Shown here: piece by piece, positions 28,012 to 40,015 of the stretch | Layout: every line of letters begins with the position of its first letter | How positions within the stretch are numbered: position 1 is the stretch's first letter | Origin: Axinella damicornis | Taxonomy: Eukaryota > Porifera > Demospongiae > Axinellida > Axinellidae | DNA length: 64,000 nt | Assembly: GCA_963931865.1 (NCBI GenBank) | Contig: OZ007512.1 | Coordinates: 248,001 to 312,000, forward strand | Reading direction: 5' to 3' | Position numbers and translations under genes: made by a program | The notes under the pieces: model-generated | Told to the model about the DNA's origin: nothing | What the model saw: the letters and a program-made list of their open reading frames with translations, nothing else | The model's database searches: none

Positions 28012-30167
28012 TTAGCTTATATTACTTGTTCTCAAGGTTGCTGCTGTACTGGACTCCTCGAAGATATCATCATCTGGTAGCTCTGGCAGAATTCCTGAGT
28101 TTAAAGATAGTACAAAGGTGCTATAATACAAGCATATTCTTTATGAAACAGACGTGCACGTACTATGATATCCAACTAACCATGCTTTTGTGCTAGCTCG
28201 GAAGCAAGACTCCTCATCCCTATCCCACTCAATGCCCGGACAACAGCTGGCCATGTGGTGATCACATTCTTCTGCCACTGATAGAGCATCTGGGTACGTC
28301 GCTCCCCAGTGGTCTGATAATCTATTTGGATGGCTTTCAGTTCTGGCATTTTAATTCCCAGAAGAAGGCCAAATGGTACCCAGTCAATAACATCGTCAAG
28401 TTCGCTCACCAGGTCAGCAAACTCAGCAGCTGGTATGGAAAAACACATTAACAGCATGAGTATATATACTATCACAGTGTTGCTGATACAAAAATGTACT
28501 GTAGGCATGATTAATACATAAGCTTACCAACAGTGAGTCTGGCAGGCTCTGACATTACACTTCCAGCAGAGTTGGAGACCACACACCGATAGTCCCCTGC
28601 ATTGCATGCCTGGACACCAGCAAGCTTCAGTCCACCTTCCACCTCTTGGAACATGCTGTTGTCGAGGGTGAAGTTCTGCCACTCATCCTGCGCAGTCCCC
28701 TTCCCAGCTGGTTTCCACTGCCATTGGTAGTTCAGCTGCTCTGTTCCAATGGCCTCAATCGTAAAGGTGGTTGGCTTCCCTGGTAAAAGATCTTTCTTGT
28801 CTGTTGGCTGCGACATGATTTGAGGAGGCTTAGCTGCATGAATGGATAGAGCAACTTGAAAATGTACTTGGAATAATCAAAACAAGTTATATGTCAGTTT
28901 ACCAACAGTGAGTCTGGCAGGCTCACTATATGGTTATCAGAAAACATGTCTACTAAATTTTAGGGAGTCCAAGAAAATTTGAGTCGGTAGACTCTATATG
29001 CAGCGAATCTAGGATACGACAGACACGCAGTATAGCTATATGCCAATACAAAATATTTCCCAAAAATCTCGAAAATGGTAAACCTCTATGACAATGTACT
29101 GAACACACTCCTAGGTCACAAAAACCATTGCGAAAGTACCAAACCAGAAACTCACAAAACGGGCAAATTATACCTCTTTACCGAGGGGCAACCGCACTCC
29201 TGGTAGCCGGTTACAACTCGCTGGTTGCGCAAGCTAGGTATTGCAGCTCATTCCAATTAACACACACGACACGTGAGGACCATGTTCGGTATACGTGGTA
29301 CGGTCGATCGAGTCAGCAACGGCGTCCAAAGGGAAGACAAGAACTTATTACAGCACTCACAACTTTGCTAGCACGGTGAGTTTAGGCATGTGAGCGTCAG
29401 TGGACGACAGCGATCACACCTGTGTGGCCAGAATCTTTGTAGGGCCTTCGTAAGAGCTGTACTGGCGACGAACTTCGAAGAGAGCGATCGAGCAATGGTG
29501 GCCGGCCAACGGCAGTACATAAGCGCTTGTATCTCCACCACCCAGGTGAGTTCAGCACCAAAATTGTCCGGTGAGGACAGTGCATGATATCAATCACGAC
29601 GGTGTAGTCAGAATCTTTGTGCGCCATTCCTATCACTGGAACCCCTACCAGGAGTGTAATATTACAGAAAGATACGTACATGCCTAGCAGTTCAGTTAGA
29701 AGATATGATATAGCGCTATATACCTTAGACAATGCAGGAATTGATTATTACAGTGGGGAAGTTAGTGTCGCGTAGATATTACTTCCCAAATTGGAAGCAG
29801 GAAATAATGCTACACTCCTGGACCATGGTAAGGGAAAAATTGTGCTGCAAAAATAGACTCGGTAGAGTCTATATGTAGGGATAGAGTGGACACGCAATAT
29901 ATGCTAATAGCTACATGTACAAACAAAATCTTCTCAGTCTCAGTGCATGGATGTGTTGTGGAGGTATTTGCTCTTCCGTGCATTATACGTACTAGAAGCA
30001 ATCCTGGCCAAGAAAACTCCCAGTGTTGTGAAAACCGTCGCAAAAGTAACACACCAGAAAGTTGCCAAACCGCCAAAAATCTTTTCTTTCTCTTCTTCTT
30101 TCTTCAGATGGGCTAGTTCAAATTTGGCTGACTCCCTCACGACAGTGTTTGCACAAAACAGCAGCAT
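28012..30167 (-). CDS. D1: signal-anchor - Ig - Death protein, 270 residues
   Basis: Exons are 29993-30167, 28528-28833, 28181-28429 and 28012-28094, and their 813 bases are exactly 271 codons including stop. Exon 1 gives MLLFCANTVV, a charged helix (LKKEEEKEK) and a membrane span (GLATFWCVTFATVFTTLG). Exon 2 is an Ig fold with YQWQW and DYRCVVSN. Exon 3 is a Death domain. Exon 4 is an acidic tail ILPELPDDDIFEESS. All internal introns are phase 1. Ig plus Death recalls MALT1-type adaptors, but there is no caspase-like domain. It is likely a membrane-tethered Death adaptor. A short upstream ORF (MGSCTAQ-stop) ends one base before the start ATG. Confidence 0.75.
28181..28429 (-). CDS. D1 exon 3: Death domain
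   Basis: The acceptor is gtttttccataccag and the donor is AAGCATG|gttagtt, phase 1/1. The frame has DLVSELDDVIDWVPFGLLLG, then ERRTQMLYQWQKNVITTWPA and VVRALSGIGMRSLASELAQ, with Death-domain helices in order. The W of helix 2 and the YQW of helix 4 are the usual core positions. Confidence 0.8.
28528..28833 (-). CDS. D1 exon 2: Ig-like domain lacking the first disulfide cysteine
   Basis: The acceptor is atccattcatgcag and the donor is CACTGTTG|gtaagct, phase 1/1. The C-strand Trp is in NYQWQWKPAG and the F-strand DYRC is present. The B-strand position that normally holds Cys reads FTIEAIG. The domain therefore cannot form the standard disulfide, which would suit a cytosolic location. Confidence 0.8.
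29182..29665 (+). mobile_element. MITE copy inside D1 intron 1
   Basis: Same ends and interior words as the 26490-27022 element (cgaggggcaaccgcactcct ... ctaccaggagtgtaat). It has been duplicated along with unit 1. Confidence 0.75.
29993..30167 (-). CDS. D1 exon 1: start codon, charged helix and membrane anchor
   Basis: The ATG at 30165-30167 opens 58 codons plus one base, ending GCTTCTA|gtacgtata in phase 1, which joins to the Ig exon. The amphipathic charged helix followed by about 20 hydrophobic residues predicts a membrane anchor. The same sequence can also be read past the donor as a 75-residue ORF. A broken inverted copy lies at 1143-1468. Confidence 0.65.
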
Positions 30168-30835
30168 TTCACTGAGCAGTGCACGATCCCATCGCTTTTG
30201 ACTACTTCGAAGTCTCACGAGGCGTTTGAAACCGCCCACTCAATAACTATGACTTCATCTGCGACGCCATTTTCTTCATTTGTGTGCATGCGTAGAGAGC
30301 AACTTTGAACTTTGAACTCAAAATTGTGTACTGTGTGCGACAAGTGTGCTGCTACAAAATGAAGTAAACAGGAGTGTAAAAAATTATGGAGATGTAGGGA
30401 TAGCAGAACAGCAAAAAGTAAGAAAACAAGCAGGGATGATGGCATAAAACAGTTCAATGGGACGAGCCTGAGCGAGCCCCACATAGACGAGTTTGCTGTG
30501 TAAGCAGTGTTCATTCAGCTAACAGTGATAACATCATTTTATGCCTAAATAACATGACAGGATGGCTTTATTGTAAAATCTGAGACATTTCAAAAGTTTT
30601 GCTCTCTTGCTCTGTTACACTGTATCTGTCGTACGTCCGTACGTCCTGCTGTAAATCGCTTCCTGCTCGTATTTTGCGTGTGATTGTGTCATGCATTAAC
30701 AGTAACTTTCTGAGGTAAGCTCCTCGCCCAGTGTAGAGCCAGCATGTGACATACGCACATTGACACTGCTCGTATACGAGGGAGTACATTTGTAGCTATC
30801 ACACCATCCTTCAGAACATACTGTCTTTGCAACAC

Positions 30836-33009
30836 TTAGCTTATATTACTTGTTCTCAAGGTTGCTGCTGTACTGGACTCCTCGAAGATATCATCATCTG
30901 GTAGCTCCAGGAGAATTCCTGAGTTTAAAGATAGTACAAAGGTACTAAGTATAAGTATAATACAAGCATATTCTTTATGAAACAGACGTGCACGTACTAT
31001 GATATCCAACTAACCATGCCTTTGTGCTAGCTTGGAAGCAAGACTCCTCATCCCTATCCCACTCAATGCCCGGACAACAGCTGGCCATGTGGGGATCACA
31101 TTCTTCTGCCACTGATAGAGCATCTGGGTACGTCGCTCCCCAGTGGTCTGATAATCTCTTTGGATGGCTTCCAGTTTTGGCATTTTAATTCCCAGAAGAA
31201 GGCCAAATGGTACCCAATCTTTAACATCGTCAAGTTCGCTCAACAGGTCAGGTAACTCAGCAGCTGGTATGGAAAAACACATTAACAGCATGAGTATATA
31301 CTATCACAGTGTTGCTGATACAAAATGTACTGTAGGCATGATTAATACATAAGCTTACCAACAGTGAGTCTGGTAGGCTCTGACATTACACTTCCAGCAG
31401 AGTTGGAGACCACACACCGATAGTCCCCTGCATTGCATGCCTGGACACCAGCAAGCTTCAGTCCACCTTCCACCTCTTGGAACATGCTGTCGTCGAGGGT
31501 GAGGTTTTGCCACTCATCCTGTGCAGCCCCCTTCCCAGCTGGTTTCCACTGCCATTGGTAGTTCAGCTGCTCCGTTCCAACGGCCTCAATCGTAAAGGTG
31601 GTTGGCTTCCCTGGTAAGAGATCTTTCTTGTCTGTTGGCTGCGACATGATTTGAGGAGGCTTAGCTGCATGAATGGATAGAGCAACTTGAAAATGTACTT
31701 GGAATAATCAAAACAAGTTATATGTCAGTTTACCAACAGTGAGTCTGGCAGGCTCACTATATGGTTATCAGAAAACATGTCTACTAAATTTTAGGGAGTC
31801 CAAGAAAATTTGAGTCGGTAGACTCTATATGCAGCGAATCTAGGATACGACAGACACGCAGTATAGCTATATGCCAATACAAAATATTTCCCAAAAATCT
31901 CGAAAATGGTAAACCTCTATGACAATGTACTGAACACACTCCTAGGTCACAAAAACCATTGCGAAAGTACCAAACCAGAAACTCACAAAACGGGCAAATT
32001 ATACCTCTTTACCGAGGGGCAACCGCACTCCTGGTAGCCGCGTTGCAACCGGTTACAACTCGCTGGTTGCGCAAGCTAGGTATTGCAGCTCATTCCAATT
32101 AACACACATGACACGTGAGGACCATGTTCGGTATACGTGGTACGGTCGATCGAGTCAGCAACGGCGTCCAAAGGGAAGACAAGAACTTATTACAGCACTC
32201 ACAACTTTGCTAGCACGGTGAGTTTAGGCATGTGAGCGTCAGTGGATGACAGCGATCACACCTGTGTGGCCAGAATCTTTGTAGGGCCTTCGTAAGAGCT
32301 GTACTGGCGACGAACTTCGAAGAGAGCGATCGAGCAATGGTGGCCGGCCAACGGCAGTACATAAGCGCTTGTATCTCCACCACCAAGGTGAGTTCAGCAC
32401 CAAAATTGTCCGGTGAGGACAGTGCATGATATCAATCACGACGGTGTAGTCAGAATCTTTGTGCGCCATTCCTATCACTGGAACCCCTACCAGGAGTGTA
32501 ATATTACAGAAAGATACGTACATGCCTAGCAGTTCAGTTAGAAGATATGATATAGCGCTATATACCTTAGACAATGCAGGAATTGATTATTACAGTGGGG
32601 AAGTTAGTGTCGCGTAGATATTACTTCCCAAATTGGAAGCAGGAAATAATGCTACACTCCTGGACCATGGTAAGGGAAAAATTGTGCTGCAAAAATAGAC
32701 TCGGTAGAGTCTATATGTAGGGATAGAGTGAACACGCAATATATGCTAATAGCTACATGTACAAACAAAATCTTCTCAGTCTCAGTGCATGGATGTGTTG
32801 TGGAGGTATTTGCTCTTCCGTGCATTATACGTACTAGAAGCAATCCTGGCCAAGAAAACTCCCAGTGTTGTGAAAACCGTCGCAAAAGTAACACACCAGA
32901 AAGTTGCCAAACCGCCAAAAATCTTTTCTTTCTCTTCTTCTTTCTTCAGATGGGCTAGTTCAAATTTGGCTGACTCCCTCACGACAGTGTTTGCACAAAA
33001 CAGCAGCAT
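30836..33009 (-). CDS. D2: signal-anchor - Ig - Death protein, 270 residues
   Basis: Exons are 32835-33009, 31359-31664, 31015-31263 and 30836-30918, again 813 bases with all phases fitting. The first exon is identical in protein to D1. The Ig exon differs by a few residues (EAVGTEQ, PTRLTV). The Death exon has AAELPDLLSELDDVKDWV. The tail reads ILLELPDD through a 3-base change. The upstream short ORF (MGSCTAQC-stop) ends directly before the start ATG. It was duplicated in tandem from D1 or D3. Confidence 0.75.
32013..32507 (+). mobile_element. MITE copy inside D2 intron 1
   Basis: Near-identical to the copy at 29182-29665 but with a 13-base stretch (gcgttgcaaccgg) present here and missing there. 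This shows small changes since the tandem duplication. Confidence 0.75.
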
Positions 33010-33680
33010 TTAACACTGAGCAGTGCACGATCCCATCGCTTTTGACTACTTCGAAGTCTCACGAGGCGCTTGAAACCGCCCACTCAATAACTATGACTTC
33101 ATCTGCGACGCCATTTTCTTCATTTGTGTGCATGCGTAGAGAGCAACTTTGAACTTTGAACTCAAAATTGTGTACTGTGTGCGGACAAGTGTGCTGCTAC
33201 AAAATGAAGTAAACAGGAGTGTAAAAAATTATGGAGATGTAAGGATAGCAGAACAGCAAAAAGTAAGAAAACAAGCAGGGATGATGGCATAAAACAGTTC
33301 AATGGGACGAGCCTGAGCGAGCCCCACATAGACGAGTTTGCTGTGTAAGCAGTGTTCATTCAGCTAACAGTGATAACATCATTTTATGCCTAAATAACAT
33401 GACAGGATGGCTTTATTGTAAAATCTGAGACATTTCAAAAGTTTTGCTCTCTTGCTCTGTTACACTGTATCTGTCGTACGTCCGTACGTCCTGCTGTAAA
33501 TCGCTTCCTGCTCGTATTTTGCGTGTGATTGTGTCATGCATTAACAGTAACTTTCTGAGGTAAGCTCCTCGCCCAGTGTAGAGCCAGCATGTGACATACG
33601 CACATTGACACTGCTCGTATACGAGGGAGTACATTTGTAGCTATCACACCATCCTTCAGAACATACTGTCTTTGCAACAC

Positions 33681-34506
33681 TTAGCTTATATTACTTGTTC
33701 TCAAGGTTGCTGCTGTACTGGACTCCTCGAAGATATCATCATCTGGTAGCTCTGGCAGAATTCCTGAGTTTAAAGATAGTACAAAGGTACTAAGTATAAG
33801 TATAATACAAGCATATTCTTTATGAAACAGACGTGCACGTACTATGATATCCAACTAACCATGCCTTTGTGCTAGCTTGGAAGCAAGACTCCTCATCCCT
33901 ATCCCACTCAATGCCCGGACAACAGCTGGCCATGTGGGGATCACATTCTTCTGCCACTGATAGAGCATCTGGGTACGTCGCTCCCCAGTGGTCTGATAAT
34001 CTCTTTGGATGGCTTCCAGTTTTGGCATTTTAATTCCCAGAAGAAGGCCAAATGGTACCCAATCTTTAACATCGTCAAGTTCGCTCACCAGGTCAGGTAA
34101 CTCAGCAGCTGGTATGGAAAAACACATTAACAGCATGAGTATATACTATCACAGTGTTGCTGATACAAAATGTACTGTAGGCATGATTAATACATAAGCT
34201 TACCAACAGTGAGTCTGGTAGGCTCTGACATTACACTTCCAGCAGAGTTGGAGACCACACACCGATAGTCCCCTGCATTGCATGCCTGGACACCAGCAAG
34301 CTTCAGTCCACCTTCCACCTCTTGGAACATGCTGTCGTCGAGGGTGAGGTTTTGCCACTCATCCTGTGCAGCCCCCTTCCCAGCTGGTTTCCACTGCCAT
34401 TGGTAGTTCAGCTGCTCCGTTCCAACGGCCTCAATCGTAAAGGTGGTTGGCTTCCCTGGTAAGAGATCTTTCTTGTCTGTTGGCTGCGACATGATTTGAG
34501 GCTTAG
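33681..34506 (-). CDS. D3: Ig - Death gene copy without its first exon
   Basis: Exons are 34204-34506 (Ig, one Pro codon shorter at its start), 33860-34108 (Death, AAELPDLVSELDDVKDWV) and 33681-33763 (tail, stop at 33681-33683). All splice sites are intact. The expected signal-anchor exon is reduced to a 5'-truncated fragment at about 35040-35137 that lacks the ATG and the charged helix. D3 may be a pseudogene, or use another start outside the duplicated unit. Confidence 0.6.
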
Positions 34507-34559
34507 CTGCATGAAAGGATAGAGCAACTAGAAAATGTACTTGGAATAATGAAAACAAG

Positions 34560-35330
34560 ACAGTTTACCAACAGTGAGTCTGCTAATTGGTTATCAGAAA
34601 ACATGCCTACTAAATTTTAGGGATGTCCAAGGAAATCAATTAGAGTTGGTAGACTCTATATGCAGGGAATCCAGGGATACGACAGACACGCAATATAGCT
34701 ATTATGCCAATACAAAAGTAAAATGGTAACCCCCTATGACAATGTACTGAACACTCCTAGCGTCACAAAAACCGTTGCGAAAGTACCAACCAGAAACTCA
34801 CAAAACAGGCAAATTATTCCTCTTTAGTATAGCTATATTACAGAAAGATACGTACATGCCTAGCAGTTCACAAATATACTAGGTAGACGATATATTACTT
34901 CCCAAATTGGAAGCAGGAAATAATGCTACACTCCTGGAAAAATTGTGCCACATATCATAGACTCGGTAGAGTCTATATGTAGGGATAAGAGTAGACACGC
35001 AATATAGCTAATACAAAAATCTTTCAAATCTCTCAACACGGGCAGCATATACATACATCTTCAAGTGTTTTCCTGGCCAAGAAGACTCCCAGTGTCGTGA
35101 AAAACCGTCGCAAAAGTACAACACCAGAAAGTTGCCCAGCCCTTCTACACGCGCCCCCGCGGTAGGAGTGAACGTGTGGGCACGAGACTAATTCAAGTGC
35201 TTTCCTGTTCAAGCTAATAGGGTGGGCGTATACTTTCAAGTAATAAATGACCCTTTGCAACAACTTGTCGCAAAAAAGGGGGGTGGGCGTATTTTTGAGG
35301 GTGGGCGTATTTTCGAGAGACGACGGTATG
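34560..35330. other. Decayed end of the D tandem unit plus repeat ends
   Basis: Shortened copies of the D intron words (gttatcagaaaacatg, cagacacgcaatatag, cttcccaaattggaagcag) run through to about 35030, with internal deletions that remove the MITE. From 35220 to 35330 a gtgggcgtatttt word repeats, ending acgacggta, like a MITE end. Confidence 0.6.
35040..35137 (-). pseudogene. Truncated D-type signal-anchor exon fragment
   Basis: The minus strand retains only the membrane-span half (gcaactttctggtgttgtac ... gagtcttcttggccagg). The 5' half with the ATG is replaced by unrelated sequence. The frame is shifted by an extra T relative to D1 and D2. Confidence 0.6.
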
Positions 35331-35684
35331 AGAGCAGCTTAGCAGGAGAGATTGGCAGCTGAGACTGATGAACAAAGAGATGCCAGACTGGAGAGTATGA
35401 AACCACTTCAAGCCATCTCGCACTTGGGCAAACCGTGAGCAGTCTCAGAGCTACCTGCTCGATGGTGACGACAAAGATGGACACCTACCTATTCATTAGT
35501 TACTGTGTGGCCATAGTTGCTACACTGCTACTTGAGTACTTGTTGCGTTTGAGATCATGCAGTTTATGACCATGCATCCTGTTTTCAAGTCGCTCAGTTC
35601 AATGGTTTGTGACCATTCCGGGGTCACAAACCATAAGTTTTGCTTGGCTGCTCATGAATCTACTTACCGTGACTGCACCTACGG

Positions 35685-35915
35685 ACTATGAATACTCACT
35701 CATCCATACACAGTGTACCATTCAGCATGCACTCAGCCATCCCAAGTACATACAGGACTCTAACTATACACCCACTCAGCTCTAGCTAGCTAGCTAGATA
35801 ATTGCTGAATGAATTGGCCTTCAGCAAGGTGTTTTCTAGGTCCATTTATGAATTAAAACAGCCCACCTGGCTCTGACTAGACATCAAGCCCAGACACGAC
35901 CATACTGCTTTCATG
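35685..35915 (+). repeat. Dispersed repeat, copy 2 (first copy at 625-930)
   Basis: Shares cactcatccatacac, gctctagctagctagc and gtccatttatgaattaaaac with the first copy in the same order and strand. Directly after it (35918-36095) is an inverted fragment of the 26490 MITE family. Confidence 0.6.
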
Positions 35916-36427
35916 ACGTAAAACTTTGGTGCTGAAACTCACCTTGGTGGTGGAGATATGAGTGCTTTTGTCTGGCGTTTGGCTGCTGTTGCTTGAGCGC
36001 TCTCTTCGACTTCCATTGGCAGTACAGCTCTTAGGAGAGGGAAAGGCACACGAAGATTCTGACCACGGCCGTGATCACTGTCGCTTACAGGCCATCACAG
36101 CCAATCAAGAGTCGGATTTGGAAATTACCTGCGTGAGTTTGCTTAGTGTCACCAATAGTGATGGACCAATGAGATAGATGACCAATGTTGAAACTGTCAC
36201 ATTCAGAGATACGGTATTCATCACATTCCTCTAGGAATGCCAGAATATTCAGTTGTTTCGATCCTGATTGAAGATTTCCATGATGTGGTTTCATTGCATT
36301 GGTTGGGACAGAAGATTCTGAAAATCAGGGAGATGAAGCTAGTGACAAGGTCACCCAAGAAGGATTGGGGGCACTGGCTCTGGCTAGGAGGAGCGTCCTT
36401 GCTAGCGAGTCTTCATCAAGATTAAGA

Positions 36428-36720
36428 AAATTAATCAAGAAAATTCAACTTGCGCTGGTGGATGAGTAGTGCAATGTTGCTGCTGCCTACAAGAGAAGTA
36501 AGAGCTGAATAACGGCAATGGAGAGGGAGACCTTGGATAGCACGAAAAATTTTGCAGTGCACTCGCTCAAACATGTTCAGTTCCACCTTGCTGTTGGTCC
36601 ACAGTTCAGCTCCATAGAGTAGAATTGGAATACAAAAGGACTGATATAGGGTCAGAGGGTGAGGGCCAAATCTAGAGCCGACGGAGTTCAGTGCCAGGAA
36701 AGCACTTCTCCCCAAAGTGC
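36428..36720 (-). mobile_element. LINE reverse transcriptase fragment
   Basis: The minus-strand frame ALNSVGSRFGPHPLTLYQSF, then CIPILLYGAELWTNSKVELN and MFERVHCKIFRAIQGLPLH is the thumb region typical of non-LTR retrotransposon ORF2. It lacks the catalytic part and any flanking ORF1, so it is a dead fragment. Confidence 0.8.
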
Positions 36721-37548
36721 ATCTTTCAGTAGTGCGGTGATTAGAAGTTTTTAAAAAACTGTACGGAGGATACCAAGACGGTGATACTCATCAGTTTCAT
36801 GGCTAATGGCCTTAGAAGAAGAGATTATACAACATCAGCGAGGATGTATTTTATGTGTTGGACTTCAATTCTACAAAGAAAGGGGCAGGGTGGCTCGAAA
36901 GGTTTTACCAAGATAAACGAGCTGTTTGTGAGACACTGTACATCATACTTGCATGATCAGTGCAAAAATCGAATAGCTTTGTGGTATGAATGACCATCAC
37001 TCATTTTTCCAACGGCAGCGAAGCAAGCCCACTCCGAGCCGCCCTCCACTCACTTGAAAACTTCCATGGATGCTGCCAAGCTGGTCTGTTAGCCCTTTCT
37101 TCTGACGTCAAGTTCACCAACTCGACCTCAAACTTTGTTGCCACTGCCTACGTTGGCATGTTGTACTCAAGCGCTAAGATCATACCAGCTAGAAGGTACT
37201 CATATTTGCTGTTATACATCATTTTTGTTGCATGTCTCTAGCTAGTTCCTGTGCGGAGGGACAAAGTAGCATGTACGTACGCTATGAATATTAATGAGCA
37301 CACGGTAGTCGCTTAATCTACTGTACAAAGTTTTAAATTCACCAGGTGCCAGCTTCAGCTCCATGGGTGATCGTGGGTGCATGCTGCATAGTGCCTACAA
37401 TTTCCAGTATCACCCACTGGTCTTCAGTCATGGCTTGGTTGGGGTACATGCATAACCATATTATAAACCAGCTCAACAAAACAGTGTCCGGATGCAGTGC
37501 AAACCTTGTTACCCCCCACATGCAACTAAAAGTTCAAAACAAAGATAG
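36721..37548. other. No supported gene
   Basis: Several short ORFs on the plus strand (36781-36993, 36990-37241) show no domain and no shared copies elsewhere in the window. A minus-strand frame at 37339-37521 is also unrecognised. This is the 3' flank of Gene 2. Confidence 0.4.
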
Positions 37549-37850
37549 TTAATGCAAACCTCTTCGGCCTTGAAACGCCTCTTCCAACTTTCTGGCCACA
37601 CCAGCTCCTCCAATAATTTCACCATCATCTCTCAGTGCTTGACAGAGGGCCTCGAGGGTGGGTGAAGGGTGCTCCCTAATGAGCCACCTGTGCAGTAAAT
37701 CTCTCATGAAGGTTGGGGGAGTGGGTGTACTCTGAATGATAGGAATCTGTGAGGCCATTCCAAGGTGATCAGCGATTGAAACCCAATGGGCCGATACAGG
37801 TTGAAGTAATACCTCTAGGCCCCTCAGATCGTCAACTTCAAGTACGGTTT
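37549..37850 (-). CDS. Gene 2 exon 4: Death domain
   Basis: The acceptor is ctgttttgttaacag, phase 1. It contains EVDDLRGLEVLLQPVSAHW, VSIADHLGM, TFMRDLLHRWLIREHPSPTL and EALCQALRDD, ending RRGLH-stop. It belongs to the same Death subfamily as the terminal exons of Gene B and Gene 3 but here sits directly behind the 2A. Confidence 0.85.
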
Positions 37851-39972
37851 CTGTTAACAAAACAGCAAAACAAACTTCTGTCAACAAACAAGGAAAGTAT
37901 AACTGTCTGTGGAAAAGGGAATGAGCCTTTCAAGCAACTCTCTTTCCCATACACCACTGAATTAAGCTTGAGGGCCGGCTTCAAATACAGTACAATATTG
38001 GAGTAGCTACGTATTGGTCAATTTGAGTGGTGAACTCATCGGAGGAGTTGGTATGGAGTTTGTCTTGTTTGCCCAATAAGAAGCGGATTTTGATATAGAG
38101 ACTCAGAGAATGAGAAACAAACGCATGGAAAAACCTACAGCTAGGGAATTGACTTACGTACATCGTAGTGCCTGAAACCTAACCAACAGAAAAGGATGAA
38201 TAGAGAAACATGCTTTGCTAACTAGAATAGTTTGGGTGTGTTCTACATGGAATTTTACTGTGCGTAGCAAACTGTTGGGGGAGATTGAGCTATGTTTTGA
38301 GGGTGTGTTTCCCTAGAGTCACATGGGAAGAGGTACTGGGTGAGTTTAGGGTTGTATGACATACGATTAGTACTCACGGGGTCCTGGGTTGGATTCAACG
38401 TCACCGGATATCATCAGCAACATTTCATTCACCAAAGCACCATACTCCGCCAGTGCATAGAATACCACCGACCTCAAGATCAGCTGGTAGAGGTAGAGCT
38501 TATGAGAGCAGTAGCACCAAACACCTCTTGCCTGAAGAGGAGTATGCATATATAATAACATAGCACAACCTTCCGACCCGTTTGATAGAAGGGGCCTACA
38601 AGTTTGGGAGGGGTACTAACATGTCTACCTCATACTGACAATTGGATACCAGGGAAGTAACCTGTAAAATGTTAAAGCTTCCCCCCCTTACAATAAATCG
38701 TGAGGTAAAAAGTTACACAATTTAGGCAGCACTGTTACTTACATACATCAATACAAGCAGGGTGGTCCATTCTATGCTTTGACTAACAGTGCTAACTTTG
38801 TAGTGAAAACACAGAATAGCTCACCGTCCTATTCCCAGAAGTGTACAGGATCTGAATGAGTAGGAGGAGCATCTTCCGCAGTGGCATTCCACGATACCTT
38901 TGGTGGGTTCGTCGACGACGTACACAAATACGAGCACGATTCATACGAGCAGTTGCTGCCAGCCACTCACCAACAGCAGAACCGGCAAGAGGTATCCTAG
39001 AGAGAGGAATGAAGAGTATGGGCACAGAGTTTCATGACGACACTGAGACTGTCGCAGCAACAGTGGAATGACATACTTGGTTCAGGATGGAAAGCTAATT
39101 AAGTTAATAGGGCCCAAATTCTTCTCTAGGTCATTTTCAGTCTATAGAATACCCTAATTCCTGTTCCCTGGCGTTGCTGGGCTCGAAACTGCTCACACAG
39201 GTAATTTCAGCTATACTAAGCATATGCATGACTTAACCACACCCACCAATTAACGAACTTGCAATCAAGTCTCCCGAGAAATGGCAGGTTGCCATAGCTG
39301 AAAAATGGGCCATGTACATGTATGCTGGAAATGGAGGCCCTACAAAGCCAGACGGCTACTTTCTTTTTTTTTTTTGTAACCCTTTATCCTTCACTGTATT
39401 TTTTGTTTTTTGTAACCCTTTATCCTTTACTGTATTTTTGTTTTTTGTAACCCTTTATCCTTTACTGTATTTTTGTTTTTTGTAACCCTTTATCCTTTAC
39501 TGTATTTTTGTTTTTTGTAACCCTTTATCCTTTACTGTATTTTTGTTTTTTGTAACCCTTTATCCTTCACTGTATTTTTTGTTTTTTGTAACCCTTTATC
39601 CTTTACTGTATTTTTGTTTTTTGTAACCCTTTATCCTTTACTGTATTTTTGTTTTTTGTAACCCTTTATCCTTTACTATATTTTTGTTTTTTGTAACCCT
39701 TTATCCTTTACTGTATTTTTGTTTTTTGTAACCCTTTATCCTTTACCGTATTTTTGTTTTTTGTAACCCTTTATCCTTTACTGTATTTTTGTTTTTTGTT
39801 TAGTTCGTAATGTATGAAGGCATAGTTATTGGCTCTGTTACCTTTTCTTGTTTTTGTCTTAGGATAGCCTTACCTGGTATACTGTATTGTGCTTCTGTAT
39901 TGTACGTATCCAGGACCTTCAGGAAAACCGGCATACTTGCCGATGAGGCATTTCCTGTTGCAAATTAAAATT

Positions 39973-40015
<43 letters not shown>

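Larger units (their letters stand above)
27890..34560 (-). repeat. Tandem duplication, about 2.84-kb units, carrying D1, D2 and D3
   Basis: The word ctcgcccagtgtagagccag recurs at about 27900, 30722 and 33567, and every D exon is offset by 2.82-2.85 kb. Units 1 and 2 are nearly identical over noncoding DNA as well, including the internal MITE and first exon. Unit 3 matches well only to about 34510 and then decays. D2 and D3 Death exons share changes (KDWVPFG, MPKLEAIQRDYQ) absent from D1. Confidence 0.9.
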
